A stretch of 42,594 bases of DNA, taken from positions 1-42,594 of the forward strand of contig JABJED010000083.1 in NCBI GenBank assembly GCA_018665025.1. Direction: 5' to 3'. Shown here one piece after another: positions 25,067-33,930 of this stretch. Origin of the DNA: Gammaproteobacteria bacterium. Lineage in GTDB: Bacteria; Pseudomonadota; Gammaproteobacteria; Pseudomonadales; Azotimanducaceae. The position numbers were made by a program, and so were the translations under genes. The notes under the pieces are model-generated. The model was not told the DNA's origin. It searched no databases and saw only the letters and a list, made by a program, of their open reading frames with translations. How positions within the stretch are numbered: the stretch's first letter is position 1; every line of letters starts with the position of its first letter.

Positions 25067-26044
25067 ATGATGACAAATATTGAGCTACCAATGACGGAGT
25101 TAAGAGTCCTGCACGAATCGACTGTGCAGCCAGAGGAGATAGACGCTCTGGGTCATATGAACGTGCGCTATTACATGACCAGGGTGGATCAGGCGAACCG
25201 GTCTATGCTGGCAGAAATGGGTATCCAGGAAGAGCCGGGCAAGGCCATCCGGCGACTGGACACCTATACACGATTTCACCGAGAACAATTTGCCGGTGCC
25301 ACGCTGCATACGCTCGGCGGCTTGATTGCGGTTGCGGGATCAGATGAGTCACGGGAAGCGAATGGTTATTTTGAAATCCGGAATCCCGATAATAACCAGG
25401 TTGCTGCCTCTTTTATCCTGCGAAGTTGTCTGATTGATGTCTCCAGCCAGCAGGTTCTGGATATTACCGCCAACAGCGTCAATAACGACACCAGCGAATA
25501 CAGAGTGTTGGTGCCCGAGCATGGGATGCCAAGATCTTTGTCTTTAAACGATCCGGCAAGGATCTCGCTTGAGGAACTGGAAGCAGTCGTCGGAGATGAT
25601 CCGACCCCCGGTATGATGAGCGGTCGGCGAAAGAATGTGGTTCATGCCGATGATTGCGACTCCGATGGAAGGCTGCGCGAAGAAGTGGACCTGATGTTCG
25701 TCCTGCACCGGCCTACCACAGGCGACGAGAACGAACTTGGCGGGCCTCCGGTCATGCGTGATTCCGAGGGGCGCCGGTACAGTTGGGCGATGATTGAGAC
25801 CCGTAGCGTGGTCTGGCACAGGCCGATGGAGGGTGAGATTGTTCTTTCCATCGGTGCTGATATTGCCAATGGAGAAAAATGGCGACAATCACGGCGTTGG
25901 ATGTTTGCTGAAAAAACAGGTTTACTACTGGGAATCAGTGATTCGGTCGGCCTGTGTATTGATCTTGATGCGCGTCGGTCGATCCCTATGCCATTGGACG
26001 TGATAGAGGCTATTGAGCGCACCAGCCTGCCGCAATTTGCCTGA
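25067..26044 (+). CDS. Double hot-dog acyl-CoA thioesterase family protein
   Basis: 325 residues with two hot-dog-like halves. The first carries DALGHMNVRYYM at 26-37 (Asp26 and the GHMN turn), the signature of 4-hydroxybenzoyl-CoA thioesterase-type enzymes. The second half (from about 190) has VVHADDCDSDGRL and later WAMIETRSVVWHRP. Such enzymes hydrolyse acyl-CoA to acid and CoA and may recycle CoA from dead-end intermediates. Two ATG codons open the frame at 25067; MTELRVLHES at 25091 is an alternative start. It is divergent from the thiolase and is followed after 10 nt by the TauD-type gene, likely in one transcript. Confidence 0.85.
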   Translation: MMTNIELPMTELRVLHESTVQPEEIDALGHMNVRYYMTRVDQANRSMLAEMGIQEEPGKAIRRLDTYTRFHREQFAGATLHTLGGLIAVAGSDESREANGYFEIRNPDNNQVAASFILRSCLIDVSSQQVLDITANSVNNDTSEYRVLVPEHGMPRSLSLNDPARISLEELEAVVGDDPTPGMMSGRRKNVVHADDCDSDGRLREEVDLMFVLHRPTTGDENELGGPPVMRDSEGRRYSWAMIETRSVVWHRPMEGEIVLSIGADIANGEKWRQSRRWMFAEKTGLLLGISDSVGLCIDLDARRSIPMPLDVIEAIERTSLPQFA

Positions 26045-26054
26045 GTACCCTGCG

Positions 26055-26906
26055 ATGACCATGCAAGTCGAAAAACTGGACGCAACCTTCGGTGCTCGAG
26101 TGACCGGGGTCGCACTCGGCTCGATCAGTGATACAGATTTCGATCAAATTTATGATCTCTGGCTTGAACATGCGCTTCTCGTTTTTCCGGCACAACACCT
26201 CATGAAGGATGAACAAAAGGCATTCGCTAATCGATTTGGTGAACTTGAATTTGAGTTGTCACCCATTGGCAACGTTAAAAAAGATGGCTCGCTTCGAGCC
26301 AATGATGAATCCGATAGTGTTGTGCAAATACTGAAAGGAAATGAGGGCTGGCACTACGACAGCACCTATGTGGAAGTTCAGGCGCTCGCCACGGTGTTTA
26401 CGGCGCACCATGTTCCCTCAAAAGGTGGACAGACAGGCTGGGCCGACATGCGGGCAGGCTACACAGCACTTGATGCCGACCTGAAGACAAAAATAGAAGG
26501 ATTGAGTGCTTATCATTCCCTTTATCATAGCCAGCGCAAGATAGGCCACGATCCAAAAACCGGCAGTGGATATGGCTTCGACGACCAGGAACCGCCGCTT
26601 CGACCGCTGGTGAAAATCCATCCGGAGACAGGCGTTCCGGCATTGCTGATTGGCCGGCATGCTTATGACATAACAGGATTAGCCGAGAAGGAATCGGAAA
26701 AACTGTTACGGGAGCTAACTGATTTTGTCTGCCAGGCGCCCAGGCTCTATCTTCACAGCTGGACGGTAGGCGATGCGATTTTGTGGGATAACCGATGTCT
26801 CATGCACCGCGCCTATCCCTGGGATTTTTCTGAAGCGAGAGAGATGTGGCTGGCACGAATTGCCGGAAACCCGGAAACCGAATCAGGTAGTAGGGTGTCT
26901 GCCTAG
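26055..26906 (+). CDS. TauD/TfdA family 2-oxoglutarate-dependent dioxygenase
   Basis: 283 residues from the ATG at 26055. The iron facial triad is visible as His100-x-Asp102 (GWHYDSTY) and distal His251 (LMHRAYPWDF), with Arg262 as the likely 2-oxoglutarate salt-bridge residue. N-terminal GARVTGVALGSISDTDF and LVFPAQHL are typical. Members hydroxylate taurine, 2,4-D, alkyl sulfates or other small acids and release succinate and CO2. A longer reading frame from 26013 overlaps the thioesterase and is not preferred. The stop overlaps the end of the convergent RND permease by 4 nt. The substrate is not predictable. Confidence 0.9.
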   Translation: MTMQVEKLDATFGARVTGVALGSISDTDFDQIYDLWLEHALLVFPAQHLMKDEQKAFANRFGELEFELSPIGNVKKDGSLRANDESDSVVQILKGNEGWHYDSTYVEVQALATVFTAHHVPSKGGQTGWADMRAGYTALDADLKTKIEGLSAYHSLYHSQRKIGHDPKTGSGYGFDDQEPPLRPLVKIHPETGVPALLIGRHAYDITGLAEKESEKLLRELTDFVCQAPRLYLHSWTVGDAILWDNRCLMHRAYPWDFSEAREMWLARIAGNPETESGSRVSA

Positions 26907-29900
26907 GCTGGGCGGATGCGAGAACCAAGCGCTATTCGGTAAAATACCGGAACCGCGATCAGTGTCAGTAGCGTCGCAAACATCAAGCCACTCATGATAC
27001 ACACCGCCATTTCCCGGAAGAAGGCGTCGGTTAACAAGGGAGACATTCCAAAAATAGTTGTTAGTGCGGCGAGCATCACGGGCCGGAGGCGACTCAGGCT
27101 TGCCAACATCATGGTCTCTAATGTGGGGGTGTCCTCCGCCAGTCGTTTATCTATCTCATCGACCAGCACGATGCAGTTTTTAATCAACATGCCTGAAAGA
27201 CTTAGGATCCCCAGAAATGAGGGAAACGTCAGCGGCAGGTCAGTCACCAGTAAGCCTATGGCGACGCCGCAGATAGTCATGGGTACAGTCAGCCAGATAA
27301 CGATGGGTTGCTTTAGCGCGCCGAACATAAGGATGGTGATAAAGAACATGAGCGCAAACGCCGTTGGCATGCGTTTTCCGAGTGATTCATTAGCCCTCTT
27401 GTTGTTTTCAAACTCACCTCCCCATTCCCGGACGTAGCCTGGAGGGAGTTTTAGGGTTTCTACGTCCTCTTTGATTTCCCGGAAGAACTGATTGACGTTG
27501 TGTCCGATAGGGGGATTAGCCTGTACGGTAATTGTTCTGATTCGATCGCGCCGAAAGATAGTAGTGTTTTCAGGTTCTAAACGGAATTCGCTCACGATCT
27601 GGGTGATCGGAATAAACTTGCGTTGAGTGGCACTCCAGACCTGCCGATCCCGTAGTCCGCGTAAATCAATGCGTTCGGTATCAGGTGCACGAGCGATAAT
27701 AGGCACGAGTTTGTCGTCGTCCCGAATTAATCCAATCTGTATGCCGTGCGTGTTGTAGGCGAGAGACTTCGCAAGATCATTTCTGGAGATTCCCGCAAGC
27801 CTGGCATTCGCCTCATTAAATTGGGGGGCCAGTTGCAGTGATTGCGCTCTCCAGTCGGTCTTCCGGTCGATCAGGTTGTGTTTCAGGTAAACACCGAGTG
27901 TCTGTTCCGCGAGTTGCCTTAGGACAATGGGGTCTGGGCCAGAATATCGCATCTCAATTTTTGAGCCCTTGCCGGGTGCAAACTCCGCTCGGGTGATCTG
28001 CACTTCTGCGTCCGGTCGGTTATCTGAGAACAATGCTTTCACCGTGCTCATCTGATCATTTAAATAATTGACATCCTTTGATTCGACAATAAGCAGCGCG
28101 TAGGCCGAGTTCGGTTGTTCGGGTTGAGACATCGCAGTAAACCTGGGTGAGCCCCTGCCGATGAAACTCACCGTTTTAGTCACGCCTTCAACAGCGAGTA
28201 TTTCTGACTCCATTTCCGCTAAATCCCGTGAAGTCGTTAGTATGTCGGTTCCCTCGGGCAAGCGATAATCAACATAGAAAAGCGGTGTATTGTTAGTCGG
28301 GAAGAAACTCGTTTTTACCAATGTCATTGAAAATAGGCCCGCACCGGTAATAGCGACGATCATGATTGTGGTGAGCCATGCGCGGCGCAGCGCGAAGCCA
28401 ATCAGGATCTGATAGGCCCTGAAGTACCAGGCGTCATACAGTCGATCTTCCGATACTGGTTCCGTCGATTTCAATAGAATGTTGCCTAACAGTGGCACGA
28501 TAGTGACTGCCAGCAACCAGGAAAGCAGTAAGGAGATTGCTACCACCTGGAATAGGGAGACTAGAAAATGTCCACTATTATCATCAGACAGGCTGATGGG
28601 AGCGAAAGCCAGGATGCCGATGATAGTGGCACCAAGGAGCGGATATTGGGTCCGCGACACAGACTGGATTGCAGCATTCTTTGGGGTTAAGCCGCGGCGC
28701 ACTCCGACAACCATCCCTTCGGCGATAACAATGCCGTTGTCCACCAGCATGCCCATCGCGATCATAAGCGCGCCCAGTGAGATGCGTTGCAATTCGATAT
28801 CCAGCACCCACATAATTTCGATTGTTCCCATGACGGTCAGGAATAAAACGACACCGACCACAGTGCCTGCCCGCCAACCCATGAAAAGATTCAGGGCGAG
28901 TATGACGGTGAATACAGAGATCCCGAGGTTCTTAACAAAATTGCTGATGGCCTGTTCTACTACGGTGTGTTGTTTGTAAATGGGTTCAATGCTGACGCCG
29001 ATTGGAAGTTGCTCAGCGAGGTGCAGAATCTTTTGGTCAACCTCTTCGCCAACAGCGACGACATTCTGGCCCGGTGTCACCGAAACAGAAAAAGTGAATA
29101 TCTGTTCACCATTCAGCCTGACGATTTCAAAGGGTGCTTCCAGCGAACTGCGGGTGACATTGGCAACGTCACCAAGCCGAATCATCTCTGTGGAGCCGGG
29201 GGTGCCGATTTTCATTTCCTTAAGTTCATCGACACTTCCAATGGCGGAAGGTTGCGCTATTCGCAGTCGCCGACCATCAAACAGTGCAGATCCAGCGCCG
29301 ACAACCTGATTTTCGAAAAAGATTTTCCCTGCGATATCATCGATGGAAAGACCTAGTCTGGTGAGCCTGTCTTCATCAATTTCAATATAGATCGCCTCGA
29401 ACGGTAGGCCATTAGTGCTGACCTTGGCGACGTTAGGAACAAGTTTAAGCTGCTTGGAAAGTTCCTTTGCGATGTCATGGAGTTCAGCGTCCGAGTAATC
29501 TGGCGCTTTAACAGCATAAAGTATGCCGTAGACATCACCGAAGTCGTCCTCAACCAGAGGAGTATCAACGCCCGGGGGTAATCGCATCTGGGCTTCGGAG
29601 ACGCGCCGCCTCAGCTCATCATAGATCTGGGCAGTTTCACCAACGCCAAATTCTTCGCGCAGTTCGACCTGTATTTCGGACCTTCCCGGAACAGACTTTG
29701 ATACTAATCTTAAGATCGAAGGAAGCTCTTGTAGTGCGTTCTCTATCTTGTCAGTCACCTCTTGCTCGACTTCTTCAGCAGAAGCGCCTGGATATGTGGT
29801 GATGATGTAAGCCCACTTGATAGGGAAGTCAGGGTCTTCCAGGCGCCCAACGTTTTCTATCCCGTGGATTCCTCCGAACAGGCAAGCAAGCGCCAGGATC

Positions 29901-29947
29901 CAGCCGTAGATAGGTCGGTTAACAATGAACTGGGCCAGGTTCATCAT
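26903..29947 (-). CDS. RND efflux transporter permease (AcrB/HAE1-type)
   Basis: 1014-residue inner-membrane proton-driven pump, slightly shorter than AcrB (about 1050). The N-terminal helix after NRPIYGW, large periplasmic loops (about 32-335 and 560-870) and twelve helices follow the family plan. In helix 4 the proton relay reads LVDNGIVIAEG with D403-N404, where AcrB has two Asp; the helix-10 Lys is present in SGMLIKNCIVL. The ATG overlaps the adaptor stop by 4 nt (ATGA), so the two are coupled. No outer-membrane channel gene is nearby; a TolC-like partner elsewhere is required. It probably exports hydrophobic compounds. Confidence 0.94.
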   Translation of the reverse strand: MMNLAQFIVNRPIYGWILALACLFGGIHGIENVGRLEDPDFPIKWAYIITTYPGASAEEVEQEVTDKIENALQELPSILRLVSKSVPGRSEIQVELREEFGVGETAQIYDELRRRVSEAQMRLPPGVDTPLVEDDFGDVYGILYAVKAPDYSDAELHDIAKELSKQLKLVPNVAKVSTNGLPFEAIYIEIDEDRLTRLGLSIDDIAGKIFFENQVVGAGSALFDGRRLRIAQPSAIGSVDELKEMKIGTPGSTEMIRLGDVANVTRSSLEAPFEIVRLNGEQIFTFSVSVTPGQNVVAVGEEVDQKILHLAEQLPIGVSIEPIYKQHTVVEQAISNFVKNLGISVFTVILALNLFMGWRAGTVVGVVLFLTVMGTIEIMWVLDIELQRISLGALMIAMGMLVDNGIVIAEGMVVGVRRGLTPKNAAIQSVSRTQYPLLGATIIGILAFAPISLSDDNSGHFLVSLFQVVAISLLLSWLLAVTIVPLLGNILLKSTEPVSEDRLYDAWYFRAYQILIGFALRRAWLTTIMIVAITGAGLFSMTLVKTSFFPTNNTPLFYVDYRLPEGTDILTTSRDLAEMESEILAVEGVTKTVSFIGRGSPRFTAMSQPEQPNSAYALLIVESKDVNYLNDQMSTVKALFSDNRPDAEVQITRAEFAPGKGSKIEMRYSGPDPIVLRQLAEQTLGVYLKHNLIDRKTDWRAQSLQLAPQFNEANARLAGISRNDLAKSLAYNTHGIQIGLIRDDDKLVPIIARAPDTERIDLRGLRDRQVWSATQRKFIPITQIVSEFRLEPENTTIFRRDRIRTITVQANPPIGHNVNQFFREIKEDVETLKLPPGYVREWGGEFENNKRANESLGKRMPTAFALMFFITILMFGALKQPIVIWLTVPMTICGVAIGLLVTDLPLTFPSFLGILSLSGMLIKNCIVLVDEIDKRLAEDTPTLETMMLASLSRLRPVMLAALTTIFGMSPLLTDAFFREMAVCIMSGLMFATLLTLIAVPVFYRIALGSRIRPA

Positions 29948-30984
29948 TGCAGGGGTCGTACCTGCATGCCTTCCTGAAGTTGGCTGCCACCAGCCACTAC
30001 AATTTGATCGCCGACCTGAAGGCCGTTGGTCACCGGAACACCTGCTTGGGTGGGGGTGCCAGATTCGATCACGCGGCGACTCACGATTTGGCTTTCAGGG
30101 TCAAAGACCCAGACAGCGAGTTTGTTATCAGGCGTAGGTGTCAGTGAAGAAGACGGCAAGAGAATTGTCGCGTCGCTCGTTCGTTGCATTTTGATTTTTG
30201 CCGACGCAGTCATACCAGGCAACAGATTCAGTCCTTCGGGATTTTCCATCACGAATGACACTTCATATGTCTGGGCGAGTGACTCGGCCTCGCCCCGGTT
30301 TTCATAGTAGGAGACGTCGAACTGTTTCCCGGGTGCAAAGGAAAACTCTACCCAGGCTCGAAGTATTTCCTCTGGGTCTGAGGTGGCAATAAGGTTTTCG
30401 GGAATATTCATGATGACCTGTAGCCTGGTCAGGTCATGTAGCTTTACGATGGGCGTGCCCGGGGTAACGTTGACGAAAGTGTCAAAGTATCTTCGCGATA
30501 CGTAGGCCTCGAACGGCGCGTATATCCGGGTATCGCTCAGCTGTTCCTGTGCTTTGTTCAGGCGAACTCTTTGAAGCTCATAGTTGGATTGGGCGTCTTC
30601 TACCGCAGATTTTGCGATGCCGTTTTCGGCCAGTACCTTGCGCTTTCGGGTTAGGTCCTGGGCGGCGAGTTTAAGCTGGATCTTGGCTTCCTGGACAGCG
30701 AGTTGGAATTCGGTTGGGTCCAGAGCCGCTATCATTGAGCCTGCCTCGATGCTTTCACCTTCCCGGACAGGCATTTCGTGCAGTGGGCCGCCGACCTCGA
30801 ATGAAAGATCAATTGACTGTAAGGCTTCAAGCCGTGCAGTGAAGTTGTATTGAACACCTTCAGCCTGGCTCGTTACAGTCATCAGCTTTGCGGGTCTGAT
30901 GTTTTGTAAAACGGGTTCAGGTGGGGCTCTATCCAAACAACCGACGAGCATAAGAACCAGAGCAAGGCCGCTGATGTGCTTCAC
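29944..30984 (-). CDS. RND efflux periplasmic adaptor (membrane fusion) lipoprotein
   Basis: 346 residues, starting at GTG with a strong AGGAGG six bases upstream. The N-terminus is a lipoprotein signal with lipobox LVGC (Cys16), so the adaptor should be lipid-anchored on the periplasmic side of the inner membrane. Then come the split lipoyl domain, with SFEVGGPLHEMPVREGESI and YAPFEAYVSRRYFD flanking the helical hairpin at about 100-145, and beta-barrel and membrane-proximal parts towards the C-terminus. It bridges the permease and an outer-membrane channel. Genes are ordered TetR, adaptor, permease with gaps of 1 nt and -4 nt. Confidence 0.93.
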   Translation of the reverse strand: MKHISGLALVLMLVGCLDRAPPEPVLQNIRPAKLMTVTSQAEGVQYNFTARLEALQSIDLSFEVGGPLHEMPVREGESIEAGSMIAALDPTEFQLAVQEAKIQLKLAAQDLTRKRKVLAENGIAKSAVEDAQSNYELQRVRLNKAQEQLSDTRIYAPFEAYVSRRYFDTFVNVTPGTPIVKLHDLTRLQVIMNIPENLIATSDPEEILRAWVEFSFAPGKQFDVSYYENRGEAESLAQTYEVSFVMENPEGLNLLPGMTASAKIKMQRTSDATILLPSSSLTPTPDNKLAVWVFDPESQIVSRRVIESGTPTQAGVPVTNGLQVGDQIVVAGGSQLQEGMQVRPLQ

Positions 30985-30985
30985 G

Positions 30986-31510
30986 CTAGACCTCCTGTGC
31001 TCGTTGGCTGAGTTGGTCGACGACTTCCTGGGTTTGTTTCGTGCTCATTGGGTTTATTTCCAGGATATCGAGAAACCTGATTCCTTCACCCGCGAGGAAT
31101 AAGGTTAGCGCTTCCATCGGTTTTTGACTGTTTTGTGAAATCTCGTCGACTACGCGCTTTATATAGTCTTTCACTGGTGTTAACAGTTCGGGGGCTTCTG
31201 CTGCAGCCGCGAGCAGCGCCAGTGATGCCCGGCGTTCTGCAGCGGACATCTGGTTTTCTTTGTGTAAAAACGCTGAAAGAAGATGGTCGTTGTGATCCAA
31301 GGCTTGCATTCTTTTTTCATTAGCCTGAATAAGATGATCAACCATGCCGCTTAACAGGGCTTTCTTTGAAGGGAAGTGATACAAGACGCCGCCTTTGGAA
31401 AAATTGGCATAGGTAGCCACTGCGTCGATGGTCAGGTGATTGGCGCCGTTTTCTTCCACCACCTGCAGTGCCGCTTCCAGGATCTGTTCCTTTTTGTTGT
31501 TGCTTCTCAT
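30986..31510 (-). CDS. TetR/AcrR family regulator of the RND operon
   Basis: 174 residues. The N-terminal helix-turn-helix is clear: KKEQILEAALQVVEENGANH, then LTIDAVATYANFSKGGVLYH and FPSKKALLSGMV. The C-terminal part is helical and forms the ligand and dimer domain. It is the first gene of the operon, 1 nt before the adaptor. A nearly perfect 26-bp palindrome lies 21 bp upstream of its ATG, pointing to autorepression of the entire operon, released by a pump substrate. The ligand is unknown. Confidence 0.93.
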   Translation of the reverse strand: MRSNNKKEQILEAALQVVEENGANHLTIDAVATYANFSKGGVLYHFPSKKALLSGMVDHLIQANEKRMQALDHNDHLLSAFLHKENQMSAAERRASLALLAAAAEAPELLTPVKDYIKRVVDEISQNSQKPMEALTLFLAGEGIRFLDILEINPMSTKQTQEVVDQLSQRAQEV

Positions 31511-31530
31511 TAATTTCTTCTGTGAGTAAT

Positions 31531-31556
31531 TACTGTACCGTCCGGATGGTACAGTA
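31531..31556 (-). promoter_or_regulatory. Operator-like 26-bp palindrome upstream of the TetR-RND operon
   Basis: The arms TACTGTACC and GGTACAGTA are perfect inverse copies around GTCCGGAT. With the centre included the dyad is 26 bp with one mismatched pair. It lies 21-46 bp upstream of the TetR start, where an autoregulated TetR repressor should bind and block the promoter. Confidence 0.75.
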
Positions 31557-31698
31557 AACTATCCTGATGTGGATGAAAAGTCTGAATAAAGAGTTTAGCC
31601 AGACTGCTGCCAGAGCGGTCTCGACCGCGATGAGAGATGCCGATAAACTGCCATGCACTAGAGTGAATGCTCAAACATGGGTTAACTGAGACACGAAT

Positions 31699-32697
31699 AT
31701 GACAACAAATCGACAATGGCTGGTAGATGCAAGTCCACGAGGACGTGCGCTGGAACTTACCGACTTCAAATACAACGAGGCCGGAGTAGAGCCTCTCGGT
31801 AAGGGTGAAGTCAGAGTAAAAGTTGAGTGCCTGAGCTTTGAGCCTTCTCAAAAAGGGCAGATTGAAGTGATTGCTGGCTATTCCTCGGGGACAGCCATTG
31901 GCGATGTCATGGGTGCCCGCGGTATCGGTGAAGTGGTCGAAAGCAATGATCCGGGTCTTGCTGTTGGTAAGAAGGTGTTGGGGTCACTCGGTTGGCAAGA
32001 ACTGGCGAGCATACCAGGGCGTTCATTGCAGGAATTACCCAATGATCAGTTCCTGACAGCTCATCTGGGGCCTTTGGGCGCGCAGGGATTAACCGCCTAT
32101 TTTGGATTGCTTAGGATCGGCCAACCGGAACCGGGAGACACAGTCGTTGTCTCGGGGGCTGCTGGTGCAGTGGGTTCTGTGGTAGGACAGATTGCGCGAA
32201 TCAATGGTTGCAGGGTAATCGGTACTGCAGGTGGCCCCGATAAATGTGCTGCTGTAGTCAATGAGTTCCATTTCGACGCGGCCATCGACTATAAAAACGA
32301 TAATGTTAAGGCGCGATTGAAGGAACACTGCTCCAATGGCGTTAATGTATTTTTTGACAATGTCGGTGGTCCGGTTCTGAACGACGTACTTGCGCGCATC
32401 GCCTCTCATGCGAGAGTTGTTATCTGCGGTGGTATTTCACGCTATGAACAAGAGTCGCTGCCAGCAGGACCGGCTAATTACTTTAACGTCGTGTTCAGGC
32501 AGGCTCGTATTGAAGGCTTCTTGTTGAGCGGCTATGAAAGAGAGTATCCCGTTGCACTTGACCGCCTTAAAGGCTGGATTGAAAGTGGCGAACTGGTTTA
32601 CAAAGAAGATATCCAGGAAGGCTTCGATAACATTCCCGCGACACTTAAACGGCTGTTTACCGGTGCAAACTTTGGCAAACAGCTGTTAAAGATGTAG
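31699..32697 (+). CDS. Zinc-free MDR-family NADP-dependent oxidoreductase (CurA/prostaglandin reductase-like)
   Basis: 332-residue medium-chain reductase of the leukotriene B4 12-hydroxydehydrogenase/CurA group, which reduces the C=C bond of enones and enals with NADPH. The N-terminal GroES-like domain contains RQWLVDASPRGRA and DVMGARGIGEVV; the nucleotide domain has VVSGAAGAVGSVVGQIA and later VFFDNVGGPVLNDVL. Zinc-binding Cys/His motifs of alcohol dehydrogenases are absent, as expected for this group. It runs opposite to the RND operon and converges with the NHL protein over 14 bp. It may detoxify or saturate enone intermediates. Confidence 0.92.
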   Translation: MTTNRQWLVDASPRGRALELTDFKYNEAGVEPLGKGEVRVKVECLSFEPSQKGQIEVIAGYSSGTAIGDVMGARGIGEVVESNDPGLAVGKKVLGSLGWQELASIPGRSLQELPNDQFLTAHLGPLGAQGLTAYFGLLRIGQPEPGDTVVVSGAAGAVGSVVGQIARINGCRVIGTAGGPDKCAAVVNEFHFDAAIDYKNDNVKARLKEHCSNGVNVFFDNVGGPVLNDVLARIASHARVVICGGISRYEQESLPAGPANYFNVVFRQARIEGFLLSGYEREYPVALDRLKGWIESGELVYKEDIQEGFDNIPATLKRLFTGANFGKQLLKM

Positions 32698-32711
32698 TTT
32701 TTATCGGGCTC

Positions 32712-33746
32712 TTAGGCCGCCAGCGACGCCCGAGTCCACCTTCTATGGCTTGGGCCCTTGGGGCCCCGCAGTTCGCCAGCATGCTCCGGGTAAACTGAGG
32801 CAGTGTACAGGTCCCCGTGTTGATCCATGGCAAGCTGATGGATATAGATTGCTATTTTCTCTACCCGGCCGAGCACCTCACCGGTTTCTTCGTGCAGGAT
32901 CGCCAGGTCGCTCATTTTATCGCTGGCGTAGACCCTGTCGCCGTAAGTGGCGAGGCTCAGGGGCGTAACGTGAGTCCACTCATCGATGTATTCTCCATCT
33001 GGAGTGAGACGTTGGATTCGATGAACACAGTCTTTATCAGGTTGGGTACGGTATTCTTCTATTTGACCCGGTTTGGTCATGTAATCATGAAAGTTACCGC
33101 CGCATAGATCTGCCACGAGGATCCTGCCTTTGGAATCCTGAGCCATAGCGTGAGGTGTGTTGAACTCTGCCGGTCCCCGGCCCCAGCCACCGACGGACTT
33201 AATAAATTCACCCTCTGCGGTGTACCACACCAGTCGGGAGTTCCAATATCCATCGGCGACGACAATATTGCCGTTTTCTTGTACGAGGACCGCGGTCGGC
33301 CCGTTAAAATGAGACTCGTCGTTACCCCATTCACCAAAGGTACCAAGCGTCAGTAACAGTTCGCCTTCAGGTGTATATTTTTTGACGGTATGCCCATCAC
33401 GATCAGTGGTCCAGAACATGCCATCTTTTTCTATATAAAGCGTGTGGCCGCCCAAGGCGAAGCCTTGCTCATCAGATGGTCCCCATTTGCCAAGATACTG
33501 TCCTTCGCGGGTGAACATGGAAATACTGCTCTTACCCATCTTGTCTTTCATGGCAAGTGGATGGGTTGCCCAGTGTTCAAGGTCCCTGGTGAAAAGGTAG
33601 ACAATTCCTTCCCGGTCCACAGCGATACCTGAGCCCATCTCGAACTGCATGTCAGCTGGATAGTCTGGCCAGTTGCCATCAAGTTGATAACCGTCTCTGG
33701 GGTCGTTACTTTCAGTACTATTGTCAACGTCGTGAGAGGTGCACAT
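32712..33746 (-). CDS. NHL-repeat beta-propeller protein (peptidylglycine lyase-like)
   Basis: 344 residues made of repeated blades with the NHL pattern: GSGIAVDREGIVYLF, SISMFTREGQYLGKWG, GPTAVLVQENGNIVVAD, SRLVWYTAEGEFIKSVGG, TPHAMAQDSKGRILVADL and RIQRLTPDGEYID. About six blades are expected. Similar propellers include peptidyl-alpha-hydroxyglycine amidating lyase domains and 6-bladed lactonase-like proteins. No signal peptide is evident, so it may be cytosolic. The ribosome site is weak. It is divergent from the acyl-CoA dehydrogenase operon, sharing a 184-bp region with an inverted repeat. Its function is open; a lyase or lactonase step is possible. Confidence 0.8.
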   Translation of the reverse strand: MCTSHDVDNSTESNDPRDGYQLDGNWPDYPADMQFEMGSGIAVDREGIVYLFTRDLEHWATHPLAMKDKMGKSSISMFTREGQYLGKWGPSDEQGFALGGHTLYIEKDGMFWTTDRDGHTVKKYTPEGELLLTLGTFGEWGNDESHFNGPTAVLVQENGNIVVADGYWNSRLVWYTAEGEFIKSVGGWGRGPAEFNTPHAMAQDSKGRILVADLCGGNFHDYMTKPGQIEEYRTQPDKDCVHRIQRLTPDGEYIDEWTHVTPLSLATYGDRVYASDKMSDLAILHEETGEVLGRVEKIAIYIHQLAMDQHGDLYTASVYPEHAGELRGPKGPSHRRWTRASLAA

Positions 33747-33757
33747 GTCTGGTTCCC

Positions 33758-33784
33758 GCTATGGTCGTGCATAGACCGTAGCGA
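33758..33784. promoter_or_regulatory. Inverted repeat near the NHL start, divergent with the acyl-CoA dehydrogenase operon
   Basis: Arms CGCTATGGTC and GACCGTAGCG match at 9 of 10 positions around a 7-nt centre. The site begins 12 bp upstream of the NHL gene start and 147 bp before the acyl-CoA dehydrogenase start. It fits an operator better than a terminator as there is no T-run. Confidence 0.45.
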
Positions 33785-33930
33785 AAGTATGTTCGCTGTA
33801 CAAGCCGTGTATTTTCTATGACACCTGATTCACAGGTCTGTTCAGGGGTAAGGGCATGGCGCCAGCTCGATGATTTGCCTATTATTAGTGCTGAATATCC
33901 ATCTAACACAACGAGATAGAAGGTAAACGC

